DNA from: CAVZGO01 sp963774935
Lineage (GTDB): Bacteria; Chloroflexota; Anaerolineae; Anaerolineales; UBA4823
NCBI GenBank assembly: GCA_963774935.1
Contig: CAVZGO010000001.1
Location: forward strand, 1-64,000
Reading direction: 5' to 3'
DNA: 64,000 nucleotides
A model generated the notes under the pieces. The model was not told where the DNA came from and did not search any database. It saw only the letters and a list, made by a program, of their open reading frames with translations. The position numbers and the translations under genes were made by a program. Of the stretch, positions 19,344 to 28,481 are shown piece by piece; position 1 is the stretch's first letter, and the number at the start of each line of letters is the position of its first letter.

Positions 19344-20005
19344 TCTTCAACCTCATCATCTTCATCAAAATAAGTGTCTGGTGTGGGGTGGCTTTCTGCC
19401 CAGATGCGCTGAATAACCGGCGCACTGACCTCGTAGCTGAAGCCACGCCGGGCAAGAAAACCCAATAATTTCTGGCGGAATACGGCATAATCCAGGCTTA
19501 TTAACTTTCTAGCTTGTTTTTGAGCAGCCTGGTACGCCAGCTCATCTTCATCTATCGATTCGATGCTTTGTTCGATCGTTTCCTGATCCAGCCCGCGCTG
19601 GCGCAGCTCAAATGCTAACGCGCGCCGGCTGCGTGGTCTGAACTCGCTGCGGTTCTCCACCCACAACCGTGCAAATCGTTCGTCATCCACAATACCCGCA
19701 CGCGCCAGCCGTTCTATTACCTCGTCGATCACTGTGTCAGGAGTTTCACGCTTCTTCAGATTACTGCGAATTTCAGCCTGGCTGCGGGTTCGATAACTGA
19801 GAAACTTCAGAGCGTGCTGGTAGGCAGCTTCGTACTCGTCCTCGGAGCGAAGCTGAGCGATTTTTTCATCACTGAGATCCTGGCCAATTTGAAGCCAGGC
19901 AGCCACGATGCGCGCCAGACCAAAAGCGAACTCCCCGTCCAGATAGACGTTGACTCGCTGGTGATTTCGCTTCTGCACACGCAGTGCAGTGACCTGGTGT
20001 CCCAT
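19340..20005 (-). CDS. recX: RecX family regulator of RecA
   Basis: About 221 residues with three RecX three-helix repeats: YALKxL-like HALKFLSYRTRSQAE, DDERFARLWVENR and the C-terminal KLLGFLARRGFSYE. RecX binds RecA filaments and limits recombination. The ATG at 20005 gives MGHQVTALRVQKRN, the normal family beginning; an in-frame TTG three codons upstream (20014) is possible. Coupled to rny. The nearest recA-like gene upstream is a degenerate paralogue, 470 bp away. Confidence 0.9.
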   Translation of the reverse strand: MGHQVTALRVQKRNHQRVNVYLDGEFAFGLARIVAAWLQIGQDLSDEKIAQLRSEDEYEAAYQHALKFLSYRTRSQAEIRSNLKKRETPDTVIDEVIERLARAGIVDDERFARLWVENRSEFRPRSRRALAFELRQRGLDQETIEQSIESIDEDELAYQAAQKQARKLISLDYAVFRQKLLGFLARRGFSYEVSAPVIQRIWAESHPTPDTYFDEDDEVEE

Positions 20006-20014
20006 TAGAATCAA

Positions 20015-20472
20015 AAAACCGTGTCCCTTCCACTGGCGGACGACGGCTTGGGTGTAGAGCAGTAATTCTCGGGCTTTTCCGGCTTATCCAGCAACCTCTC
20101 TGGGCTGTTAACAATGTCCCTTCAATGATATCTGGATTACACCGCATGACACCGGTATTTGAAAGATAAACCGGTGCGCCTGCTGCATTGTTAAACGAGT
20201 ACTTGTGCAGCAGTCATTAGATTGATTCTGGCGTTCACGAAGTTGGTGTGATCATCAATCGATTATCCCAACAGCAGCCCTGCGAGCAATAGTACTGAGC
20301 TGATTCTTCCACCATCGCAATCTATATACCCAAAATTCACATCATCAGAGCGGACCATCTTATGTGGGCTCCGATGGATCTGTGCTAAAACCCTAGCCGC
20401 GACCGCGCCGACTGTCAAAGTTAACAAAACAATTCAACCACGCGGTTGCTTATAGCTCCAGTATGCCAGATA
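20015..20472. other. 458-base stretch without a confident gene, with several hairpins
   Basis: No convincing gene on either strand. Two tandem inverted repeats are visible: seven-base arms at about 20150-20176 (CACCGGT/ACCGGTG) and eight-base arms at about 20180-20212 (CTGCTGCA/TGCAGCAG). On the minus strand one frame from about 20430 to 20275 translates to a coding-like stretch (AARVLAQIHRSPHK, then DCDGGRISS) before a stop, and continues past it with VNARINLMTAAQ. This could be a decayed gene or the structured leader of recX. I cannot assign it. Confidence 0.4.
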
Positions 20473-21414
20473 TTAAGCTGGCTTTGCTGGGGCATTTGGT
20501 AATAATCTGAGACGAATTTGAGATGTGATCTCTCTTACAATTGCCGGATGAGTATTCAAGAAATCTAAGACCTGATTCCGTTCACTTCCAACCGGTTTGT
20601 CGTTATAAAAGATCGATTCTTCTCGCCAAGAGAAAATTCCCAGCTCATCGCTCAGATCGAATAATTCTCCAATAATGTTAAAGCCTCTGTTAACAATTAT
20701 ATCAAGGTTTACAGATTGGGCACAAGGGGAATATTTATTCTTGACCACTTGAACAGAAATTCGCGAAATATCTACAGAGGCTGCTTGCTTAAATGTATCC
20801 AATGGCTTCAGATGGAGTCGGATGGATGCCATGAGCGGTAGAGCCAGCCGTGATGGATGTTTTGATAGCTGGTGGTACACACGGCTGAATTGCGGGTGCT
20901 CCTGGTTGGTGAGAATCAGAGTCGTTCCTTGACGCTCGAGCAAACGCTGAACGCGCGGCAGAGCGTTCGCTAATATTGGTGAAAGATCCAAACTCTCAGC
21001 GCTGCCCAGGGATTGGGAAAGCTCACCACGCGGAACCAGAGCGGTTAATGAGTCCAGGATGATCAAACCCACACCGCCAGATCGGGACAAGGTTTCGATC
21101 GTATCCAGAGCCTGTTCTGCGTCGGCTGGCTCAGACGCGATAAGTGAATTAATATCCACACCACAGCGACTTGCATAAAGGGGATCAAATGTGTGGTCTG
21201 CGTCAATCCAGACACAATGCAGGCCAGATTTTTGTGCCGCTGCAAGAACATGCTGGCATAACGTGGTCTTCCCGGATGCAGAAACGCCAAAAATCTCAAC
21301 CAGGGCGCCGCGGGGTATTCCACCTAAATTTAATGCTTTATCCAGGCGCAAGGAACCTGTAGATAATACTAGCAAGTCAGACGAGTGATCTTGATTTCCT
21401 GCAGCGTTTGTCAT
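20473..21414 (-). CDS. Divergent RecA-like recombinase paralogue
   Basis: 313 residues from the ATG at 21414. The RecA core is clear: LSTGSLRLDKAL, Walker A GVSASGKTT (residues 43-51), Walker B LIILDSLTALVP, NQ at the end of the next strand, VVKNK, and a RecA-type C-terminal domain (GELFDLSDELGI, VLDFLNTHP). However the catalytic Glu of the DAEH motif is Asp (DADH), and both DNA-binding loops are changed: the L2 loop keeps its length but lacks the TTTGG core, and the L1 region is unlike RecA. It may be an accessory or regulatory protein; a canonical recA should exist elsewhere. Upstream in-frame ATG at 21504 gives an N-terminus unlike RecA. Confidence 0.8.
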   Translation of the reverse strand: MTNAAGNQDHSSDLLVLSTGSLRLDKALNLGGIPRGALVEIFGVSASGKTTLCQHVLAAAQKSGLHCVWIDADHTFDPLYASRCGVDINSLIASEPADAEQALDTIETLSRSGGVGLIILDSLTALVPRGELSQSLGSAESLDLSPILANALPRVQRLLERQGTTLILTNQEHPQFSRVYHQLSKHPSRLALPLMASIRLHLKPLDTFKQAASVDISRISVQVVKNKYSPCAQSVNLDIIVNRGFNIIGELFDLSDELGIFSWREESIFYNDKPVGSERNQVLDFLNTHPAIVREITSQIRLRLLPNAPAKPA

Positions 21415-21421
21415 GATATTC

Positions 21422-21450
21422 AGTGTACACCAAGCAACCAAACCAGACAA
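21422..21450 (-). promoter_or_regulatory. Putative promoter of the recA-like gene, probably leaderless
   Basis: On the minus strand TTGTCT (21450-21445) and TACACT (21427-21422) are separated by 17 bases. Only seven bases lie between the -10 and the ATG at 21414, and there is no Shine-Dalgarno sequence, so transcription would begin at or next to the start codon. Confidence 0.5.
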
Positions 21451-21556
21451 GATTCTGTTAGAATTAGGACTAATCAACTCGGAAAATTCAATCCAGTAAT
21501 ACACCGGTCATCCATGCAATCTCATTACCAGGGAGAAATTGAAAGGATATTTGATC

Positions 21557-23813
21557 ATGACAAAGATTACGCGTGAAGATGCACTTGAGTATCACCGCCT
21601 GGGTGGAAAGCCAGGGAAAATTGCCGTCGTTCCGACCAAACCGATGGTGACCCAGCGAGATTTAGGGTTGGCATACACACCTGGAGTAGCAGTCCCGGTT
21701 CTGGAGATTGCACGTGACCCGGAGCTTGCTTATGAATACACATCCAAAGGCAACCTTGTCGCCGTAATTTCAAACGGTACTGCCATCTTAGGCTTAGGTG
21801 ATCGGGGAGCCCTGGCTGGAAAACCTGTGATGGAAGGCAAAGGTGTCCTCTTCAAACGGTATGCTGATGTGGATGTGTTTGATATCGAGGTAGATAGCCA
21901 CGATCCAGAAGTTATCATCCAGGTAGTGGCAGCAATCGCCCCGACTTTTGGCGGCATCAACCTGGAGGATATCAAAGCGCCAGAGTGTTTCGAGATTGAG
22001 GAACGCCTGAAAGCAATGCTCGATATCCCGGTCTTTCATGATGATCAGCATGGTACTGCCATCGTATCTGGCGCGGCATTATCGAATGGGCTGGAGGTTA
22101 TTGGGAAACAAATCGGCGAGGTGCGCATCTGCATTTCTGGCGCCGGAGCTTCGGCAATCTCCTGTGCTGAGCTGATGATTCGCCTGGGTGCGAAACGAGA
22201 GAACATCCTGCTCGTCGATACCAGAGGCGTTGTCTATAAGGGTCGGGTAGAAGGGATGAACAAATACAAAGAACGCCTGGCAGTCGAAACCGACGCGCGA
22301 ACATTGGCAGATGCGGTTCGAAATTCGGACGTTTTCTATGGCTTGTCGGCGGCAGATATTCTCACACCGGCAATGGTGAAGACGATGGCTGAACGCCCGC
22401 TGATCTTTGCCATGGCGAATCCTGATCCCGAGATTAAGTACGAGCTGGCGCGTGAAGCTCGACCAGATGCGATTGTGGCGACAGGTCGTTCAGATTACCC
22501 TAATCAGATCAATAATGTGTTGGGATTCCCCTTCATCTTCCGCGGCGCGCTGGATGTGCGCGCTCGGGCGATTAACGATGAGATGAAGGTCGCCGCATCG
22601 CGAGCACTGGCGATGTTAACCAAAGAAGATGTGCCTGACAGCGTGCTACGGGCTTATGGTCTGGAAAGCTTAAAGTTTGGTCCTGATTACATCCTCCCCA
22701 AACCGCTTGATCCCCGCGTAATTCTATGGGAATCACCGGCGGTTGCCGAGGCAGCGATGCGAACCGGGATTGCCAGGAAACAAATCGATCTGGATGAATA
22801 CCGGCAGCAATTAGCCTTTCGCCAGGGCATCGGTGAGCAGGTGCGCTATCACATCATGAATCAGGCTCGGTCAGCAGTGCAAAAGAAACGCATTGTCTTC
22901 GCAGAAGGTGAGGAAACCAAGATTATTCGAGCTGCGGCTCAAATTTCGGACGAGAAGATCGGTAAACCAATTTTAATTGGTCGCCCCGAAGTTATCCAGA
23001 CACGAATCGAGGCACTGGGATTGGATTGTAAACCAACCATCGTGAACCCGGAATATTTTGAGCGACTTGAAGAGTATGCTAGTGAGTATTACCACATTCG
23101 CCAGAGAAAAGGGATCACCCTGGCGGATGCACATAAGTTAATGCGCGAAGGCAACATTCTTGGTCCGATGATGGTAAAGATGGGTGACGCCGACGCTTTT
23201 GTTTCTGGCTTGACCTGTGATTATCCTGAGGTAATCCGCCCGGCATTGCAAATTCACCATACTCACCCATCCGTAAAGAAGGCTGCGGGAGTATACATCA
23301 TGATTGTCAACCAGCGCACCTTTTTGTTTACCGATGCTACGGTGAATATAGATCCGAGCGCGGAAGATCTGGCTGAAATTGCCGGGCTGGCTGCCGATTT
23401 TGCCCGTAAGCTGGGACTGGACCCAAGAGTAGCCTTGCTTGTCGTTCTCCAACTTTGGCAGCACACCTCACCCACTGTCTGCAAAAGTGCATCGGGCAGT
23501 ACAATTGATCCGCAGCCAGAGACCTGACATCGTTGTAGATGGAGAAATGCAAGCGGATACAGCCGTGGTGCCTGAAATCATCGACGAGCGCTACCCCTTC
23601 AGCCAGGTGAAAGATGCCAATGTGCTCGTATTCCCCTCACTCGAAGCAGCCAACATTGCTTACAAGCTGCTCGCCCGGTTAGGAAATGCACAGGCGATTG
23701 GCCCAATCCTGCTGGGTATGGGAGCGCCTGTACATGTCTTGCAAATGGGTGACGAAGTGAAAGATATCGTTAATATCGCTGCTGTCGCAGTTATGGACGC
23801 GATGAGCCGGTAA
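21557..23813 (+). CDS. maeB: NADP-type malic enzyme with phosphotransacetylase-like domain, one frameshift
   Basis: About 751 residues after correction. Residues 1-430 are the malic enzyme (AYTPGVA, VISNGTAILGLG, DDQHGTA, GAGASA, ANPDPE), which oxidatively decarboxylates malate to pyruvate. Residues about 440-750 are the PTA-like regulatory domain found in MaeB proteins. The frame shifts +1 at 23441; dropping that G gives ALLSFSNFGS, the conserved sequence of the family, and the frame then runs to TAA at 23811-23813. ATG at 21557 is preceded by AAGG at 21543. The stop overlaps the next ATG (TAATG). Confidence 0.9.
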
Positions 23814-24301
23814 TGGAGCAGGTGTTCAATATTTGCTTTGTATGCCTCGGGAACGTCATTCGCAGCCCATTGGCTGAACATTTATTCAGACATGTGGCGA
23901 AAGAGGCTGATCGGTTAGCTAAATATTCAGTGTCTTCCGCAGGGACAGATGCCTGGCACGTCGGCGAGTCACCGGATCCACGCATGCGACGGGTGGCGGC
24001 CACGCATGGCATCCAATACGACGGCACCGCACAACAGCTACGTCCTGGCGATCTGGAAAAGTATGACTTACTCTTCGTCATGGATCAGGAAATCCTCAGG
24101 GATGTTGTTCGCATGGCGCGCAGCCCCGAACAACGCCGAAAGATTTACCTTTTAAGAGAGTACGATCCTTCCAGTGAACCCGGCGCGGCAGTCCCAGATC
24201 CATATTATGGTAATATCTTCGATTTTGAGGAGACCTACCAGATTATTGAGCGGTCAGTCAGAAGCCTTTTTGAGGCTTTGGAGTTTGGGCAGGTTTTCTA
24301 A
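23813..24301 (+). CDS. Low-molecular-weight protein-tyrosine phosphatase family
   Basis: 162 residues. The P-loop is CLGNVIRS with nucleophile Cys11 and Arg17, and the general-acid loop is VPDPYYG near the C-terminus. In bacteria this family removes phosphate from tyrosine (Wzb-type) or arginine (YwlE-type). Most members have a second Cys in the loop (CLGNICRS); here it is Ile16, so the usual regulatory disulfide with the nucleophile cannot form. Overlaps the end of maeB. Confidence 0.9.
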   Translation: MEQVFNICFVCLGNVIRSPLAEHLFRHVAKEADRLAKYSVSSAGTDAWHVGESPDPRMRRVAATHGIQYDGTAQQLRPGDLEKYDLLFVMDQEILRDVVRMARSPEQRRKIYLLREYDPSSEPGAAVPDPYYGNIFDFEETYQIIERSVRSLFEALEFGQVF

Positions 24302-24318
24302 GATACTGGAGCGGATCG

Positions 24319-25188
24319 TTGGTCCGAGATAATAAATCTATTCCGCCAGATGTTACGAATTGGCTTATGGCTAACCGATTTGGCCAGGTGCAATCGGTCG
24401 AATCGGTTTCTGGTGGCTGCATCAACAATGGAACGCGCCTGGTATTAGATCGTGGAGAGACTTTATTTCTGAAGACTAATCCCACCGCTCCAAAGGATAT
24501 GTTTGCGCGAGAGGCAGAGGGATTACAAGCCTTATGCGTTCCAGGTGCTCCACGAGTACCACGACCTTTGCTCAATGGCACAGATTTCTTGCTTCTGGAA
24601 GATCTACATCCTGCATCTCACCGGTCAGATTACTGGCAAGAATTTGGCCTGCGATTAGCAACGTTACACAACCAGGTCAATAAGTTGTTTGGATTTACGA
24701 ACGACAATTACCTGGGCAGCACCCATCAACCCAATCCGTGGACGTTAGATGGATTTGAATTCTTCGCTGAACATCGCCTGGGTTTCCAGGCGCGTCTCGC
24801 ATTTTCGAAAGGGTACCTGGCTTTCCATGATGTGAAGCGCGTAGAGAAGCTGGCATCTCGGCTTACAGACCTTATCCCGGTTCAGCCAGCTTCATTACTG
24901 CATGGAGATTTGTGGAGCGGAAATGCGATCAGTGATGCCGGCGGCATGCCGGCAATCATCGACCCGGCGGTTTACTACGGATGGGCAGAGGCAGAGCTGG
25001 CGATGACCGCTCTATTTGGCGCCTTTCCATCGATCTTCTATCAATCCTACCAGGAGGTCCATCCGCTGGAGACAGGATTTCGGGAACGATTCCCGATCTA
25101 CAACCTGTACCACCTGATTAATCATTTGAATTTATTTGGCAGTGGCTACGCCGCTCAGGTTCACGCAATTCTGGATCGATTCGCTTGA
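24319..25188 (+). CDS. Fructosamine kinase family protein
   Basis: 289 residues of the FN3K/APH fold. Visible: SGGCINNGTRL near the N-terminus, FLKTN (ATP-binding Lys), REAEGL, then the catalytic LLHGDLWSGN and the metal-binding IDPAVYYG, which are diagnostic of fructosamine kinases. They phosphorylate fructosamine adducts on glycated proteins or amines, leading to deglycation. TTG at 24319 has GGAG seven bases upstream; the first in-frame ATG (24367) would remove little of the conserved region. Confidence 0.85.
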   Translation: MVRDNKSIPPDVTNWLMANRFGQVQSVESVSGGCINNGTRLVLDRGETLFLKTNPTAPKDMFAREAEGLQALCVPGAPRVPRPLLNGTDFLLLEDLHPASHRSDYWQEFGLRLATLHNQVNKLFGFTNDNYLGSTHQPNPWTLDGFEFFAEHRLGFQARLAFSKGYLAFHDVKRVEKLASRLTDLIPVQPASLLHGDLWSGNAISDAGGMPAIIDPAVYYGWAEAELAMTALFGAFPSIFYQSYQEVHPLETGFRERFPIYNLYHLINHLNLFGSGYAAQVHAILDRFA

Positions 25189-25210
25189 TGGGTATCAGCC
25201 GTTTGGAAAC

Positions 25211-26617
25211 TCAAATTGTGTAATAACTTGAGAAGTCTGGTTTCCAGCCGGTGGGTCTATATTCACCGGTGCTGATTTCCTGTCGATAATCACCCTTGTA
25301 CTCGCCGCGTGCAATTTTCTTAATTGCATCAATAAAAGCATCGATATCATCAAGCGAATTGTACAGGCCAAAAGAGGCTCGGATCATGCCTGGCATTTGA
25401 GAGCGGTCGCCAGCAAGCATTCTAAAGCGCACCTGTTGGGCTTCTTGTTCGTTTAAACCGAGCAGGTGCAGGATGTACGGGTGAGCGCAGAAGCAGCCAC
25501 TTCGGACACCAATCCCGAACTCATAACCGAGAATCGATGAAACTTTAAAATGTGATATCCCAGCCAACTCCATGGGAATTACTCCCAGGCGCTGGCTGGC
25601 GTTCTTTGGGTTGGCATCGCCATAAATCCGCAATCCAGGAATATCCGCACACTTTTCCAGCATGGCGGTGGTTAATTCGGCTTCATGCGCAGCGACATTG
25701 TGCATCCCGATTGCTTGCAATTGACGCAGGGCTGCAGCCATAGCGACTGCACCGATGGTATTCGGGCTGCCAGCCTCTTCTCTATCGGGAGGCTCTGCCC
25801 ATACGACATCATCCAGGGTAACGATCTCTACCGTACCTCCACCACGTTGATCTGGATCTCCACTTTCAAAGGTATCGCGCCGACCAACCAGTGCCCCGGT
25901 ACCAAAAGGAGCATACATCTTATGTGCTGATAAGGAAACATAATCCAGGTGCGCTGGATCGTCGAGCGGGAGCATTTCCACCTTCCGGTGTGGCGCAAGC
26001 TGAGCGCAATCTGCCAGGATTTGTGCTCCGGCTTTATGGGATTTCTCTGCCAGTCGGTGGATCGGATTGATAAAACCAGTCACATTACTGGCCCCAGAAA
26101 TTGCCACCAATGCCACATTGCCATTGTAGCGGGCAAGCTGTGCATCAAAATCTTGTTCGTCTAACCGTCCGTCCTCCGTCAGAGCAACATGAATCGTGTG
26201 CGCAACACCTCGCCAGGGTAAATCATTGGAATGATGCTCCATGCCGCTGGTGATAACAACATTCTTTTTCTCCGAGAAAGGAAAACGATGCGCCAGTTTG
26301 TTGATAGCCTCGGTTGTGTTCTTGCCAAAAATGCAGGTATGTTCTGAATCAGAAGCGCCAGTGAAATCCAGCACGGTTTGACGCGCTTGCTCATAGGCAT
26401 GGGTAGATAGCTGGCTTTTAAAGCCAGTTCCGCGATGAACACTGCTGTAATATGGCAAGAATTCGTCGACAGCTTTTTGTACAGCGACCAGGGGTGGTGT
26501 TGAAGCTGCGTTGTCCAGGTTGATGTAACGTCGCTGGCTGCCATCGAGCAGGGGGGTTAGAGCCTCAACCCCAACAAAATAGGATCGATACGGATTTGGG
26601 GAGGAAATGTTTGTCAT
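25211..26617 (-). CDS. Class V aminotransferase, cysteine desulfurase-like
   Basis: 468 residues, longer than SufS (about 405). PLP-binding features: LDNAASTPP start, SGMEHHSN, ADCAQLAPH, and SLSAHKMYAPFGTG with the Schiff-base Lys. The active-site loop has RSGCFCAHP, giving the sulfur-accepting Cys, so a cysteine desulfurase or selenocysteine-lyase-like role in supplying sulfur is likely. No suf or isc scaffold gene is nearby. About 40 extra residues lie at the C-terminus (EYKGDYRQ onward). It is transcribed away from the dcw cluster. Confidence 0.85.
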   Translation of the reverse strand: MTNISSPNPYRSYFVGVEALTPLLDGSQRRYINLDNAASTPPLVAVQKAVDEFLPYYSSVHRGTGFKSQLSTHAYEQARQTVLDFTGASDSEHTCIFGKNTTEAINKLAHRFPFSEKKNVVITSGMEHHSNDLPWRGVAHTIHVALTEDGRLDEQDFDAQLARYNGNVALVAISGASNVTGFINPIHRLAEKSHKAGAQILADCAQLAPHRKVEMLPLDDPAHLDYVSLSAHKMYAPFGTGALVGRRDTFESGDPDQRGGGTVEIVTLDDVVWAEPPDREEAGSPNTIGAVAMAAALRQLQAIGMHNVAAHEAELTTAMLEKCADIPGLRIYGDANPKNASQRLGVIPMELAGISHFKVSSILGYEFGIGVRSGCFCAHPYILHLLGLNEQEAQQVRFRMLAGDRSQMPGMIRASFGLYNSLDDIDAFIDAIKKIARGEYKGDYRQEISTGEYRPTGWKPDFSSYYTI

Positions 26618-26655
26618 GGTTTGGCGTCTGGTCTGGTTAGGCTAAGATTGTCAGG

Positions 26656-26661
26656 ATTATA
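26656..26661 (-). promoter_or_regulatory. Probable -10 element of the cysteine-desulfurase-like gene
   Basis: A perfect TATAAT on the minus strand 39 bases before the ATG at 26617, with only a weak TTCCAT at 17-base spacing for a -35. Confidence 0.4.
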
Positions 26662-26779
26662 ACAAATCCCCGGCTCAATGGAAGGATTGCCATGGCAGTG
26701 CTGAAATAAAGAAAATATTAATATTGTGAACCATCTAGCAATTTGAAAAATATTTTAAGGTTTTAGATTAGAAAACCTC

Positions 26780-26808
26780 TTGCAATTCGGACAAGATTAG
26801 TATATACT
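26780..26808 (+). promoter_or_regulatory. Main promoter of the dcw cluster
   Basis: TTGCAA at 26780-26785, a 17-base spacer, and TATACT at 26803-26808. It is immediately followed by the MraZ boxes, so transcription starts inside them. It lies 107 bases before the mraZ ATG. Confidence 0.75.
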
Positions 26809-26843
26809 GTGGTTAATAGTGGATTAAAGTGGGACAGAGTGGT
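26809..26843 (+). promoter_or_regulatory. MraZ operator: four GTGG repeats with exact 10-bp period
   Basis: GTGG occurs at 26809, 26819, 26829 and 26839, each followed by a base and a 5-base spacer (GTGGT, GTGGA, GTGGG, GTGGT). MraZ proteins bind direct repeats of this type upstream of their own operon, contacting one face of the DNA helix. The boxes begin at the end of the -10 and cover the transcription start, which predicts repression by MraZ. Many bacteria have three boxes; four are seen here. Confidence 0.8.
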
Positions 26844-26915
26844 AGGAAGTCCCGCTGAAACGCCGGAGTGGGTCGGCGTTTTCCAATTAAAAGCAAAGTT
26901 AGAACGCCCGTTCTT

Positions 26916-27350
26916 ATGTTCTTCGGAGAATTTTACCACACACTGGACGAAAAAGGTCGCCTGACGATGCCCTCCAATTTTCGCAAGTTGCTGATTGGAG
27001 ACGGCGCATTTGCTTTGCGCGGCTTTGACCAAAATTTGATGATCGTGACATCAACATCTTTCCGCGTCATTTACGAACGGATTAACCAGATGAGCATGAC
27101 AGACCCGGTTGCACGGCTGCTAAGAAGGCGATTGTTTTCTGCGGCGGCGGAGGTCGATTTTGATAAGACCGGCCGGATTCTGCTACCGCCATATTTACGA
27201 GAAGTTGCTGGGATAACCAACGAAGCGGTTTTTGTTGGCAATGGTGATTATATTGAGGTGTGGTCGCCTGATCAGTGGGCAAATCAAAAAGATCAACTCA
27301 ATAACATATCTGCTGACCAATTTACCGCATTGGATCTTTCATCTCGATGA
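26916..27350 (+). CDS. mraZ: Transcriptional regulator MraZ
   Basis: 144 residues from the ATG at 26916, giving MFFGEFYHTLDEKGRL, the canonical MraZ beginning; the 16 in-frame codons before it are not conserved. Two AbrB-like SpoVT/MraZ repeats each carry a DxxGR motif (DEKGRLTMP and DKTGRILLP). MraZ autoregulates the dcw cluster. No Shine-Dalgarno sequence is visible upstream. The stop region abuts rsmH. Confidence 0.95.
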   Translation: MFFGEFYHTLDEKGRLTMPSNFRKLLIGDGAFALRGFDQNLMIVTSTSFRVIYERINQMSMTDPVARLLRRRLFSAAAEVDFDKTGRILLPPYLREVAGITNEAVFVGNGDYIEVWSPDQWANQKDQLNNISADQFTALDLSSR

Positions 27351-27359
27351 TGGTGCGGG

Positions 27360-28334
27360 TTGAGCACTGCTCACCATCCGGTTCTTTACCACGAAGTACT
27401 GACACTTCTCCGGCCAAAACAAGGTGGCCGGTATGTAGATGGTACATTAGGAGCTGGTGGACATGCTCGAGGGATACTAGAAGCCAGCTCCCCTGATGGA
27501 TTACTACTTGGGTTGGACGTTGACCCAATTGCAATACAAATTGCCCGGGATGAATTATCGCCTTTTGGGGAAAGAGCGTGGATCGTCCAGGCATCTTATA
27601 TTCTGTTAGCCGAACAGATCGTAGGACTGGGATGGAAAGCGGTGGACGGTGTTCTACTTGACCTGGGCATATCATCGATGCAAGTCGATATGGCGGAGCG
27701 CGGCTTTTCTTTCCAGTCGGATGCACCTTTAGATATGCGTTTCAATCCTGATGACCCCGTGACTGCAGCAGATCTGGTTAATAGTTCGAGCGAAGCAGAA
27801 TTGGCAGATATGCTCTACCGGTATGGTGAGGAGAGACAGGCTCGCAGGATCGCCAGGGCAATCGTTCAAAACCGGCCATTATTTACCACGAGCGAACTCG
27901 CTCAGGTTGTTACCCAGGCGATCGGCAATCAGTACTCCAGAAATCGCTCACAACGCAGTCATGAGAAGCTATCAAGCGGATACAGAAAACCAGCCCTGCA
28001 TCCAGCCACCCTCACTTTCCAGGCTTTGCGAATAGCGGTTAACCATGAATTAGAAGCAGTGGAGAGCGTATTGCCGGTAGCTATCTCAGCATTGAAACCC
28101 GGAGGACGATTGGCAGTGATCGCCTTCCACTCACTCGAAGATCGCATCGTCAAACGGTTTTTCCGAATCGAAAGCCAGGATTGCATTTGTCCGCCTCGCC
28201 AGCCTGTGTGCACCTGCGGTCATAAAGCCAGCCTGGTCGAGCTGACGCACCGTCCAATCCAACCGAATGCTGATGAAGTTGCGCAAAATCCACGTGCTCG
28301 CAGCGCCAAGCTACGAGTTGCAGAAAAGCTATAA
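27360..28334 (+). CDS. rsmH: 16S rRNA (cytosine-1402 N4) methyltransferase
   Basis: 324 residues. HHPVLYHEVL start, VDGTLGAGGH (SAM motif), GLDVDP, LLDLGISSMQVD, RGFSFQ-DAPLDMR and the C-terminal FHSLEDRIVKRFF are all RsmH (MraW) hallmarks. It methylates C1402 in the ribosomal P site. The only in-frame start is TTG at 27360, nine bases after the mraZ stop. The usual ATRTFQALR motif reads ATLTFQALR. Confidence 0.95.
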   Translation: MSTAHHPVLYHEVLTLLRPKQGGRYVDGTLGAGGHARGILEASSPDGLLLGLDVDPIAIQIARDELSPFGERAWIVQASYILLAEQIVGLGWKAVDGVLLDLGISSMQVDMAERGFSFQSDAPLDMRFNPDDPVTAADLVNSSSEAELADMLYRYGEERQARRIARAIVQNRPLFTTSELAQVVTQAIGNQYSRNRSQRSHEKLSSGYRKPALHPATLTFQALRIAVNHELEAVESVLPVAISALKPGGRLAVIAFHSLEDRIVKRFFRIESQDCICPPRQPVCTCGHKASLVELTHRPIQPNADEVAQNPRARSAKLRVAEKL

Positions 28335-28481
28335 ACACTCTTAACAGTTGGCACATTAGTTGCAAAGCTGTATGGATGATAATGAGGCATTCATATCATC
28401 CGAAATTTCAATTAGCGTCGATTTATTGATGATTAGATAACCCCCGGGTCTACTATTGTGGACCGGCTGGAGGTGCATAAC

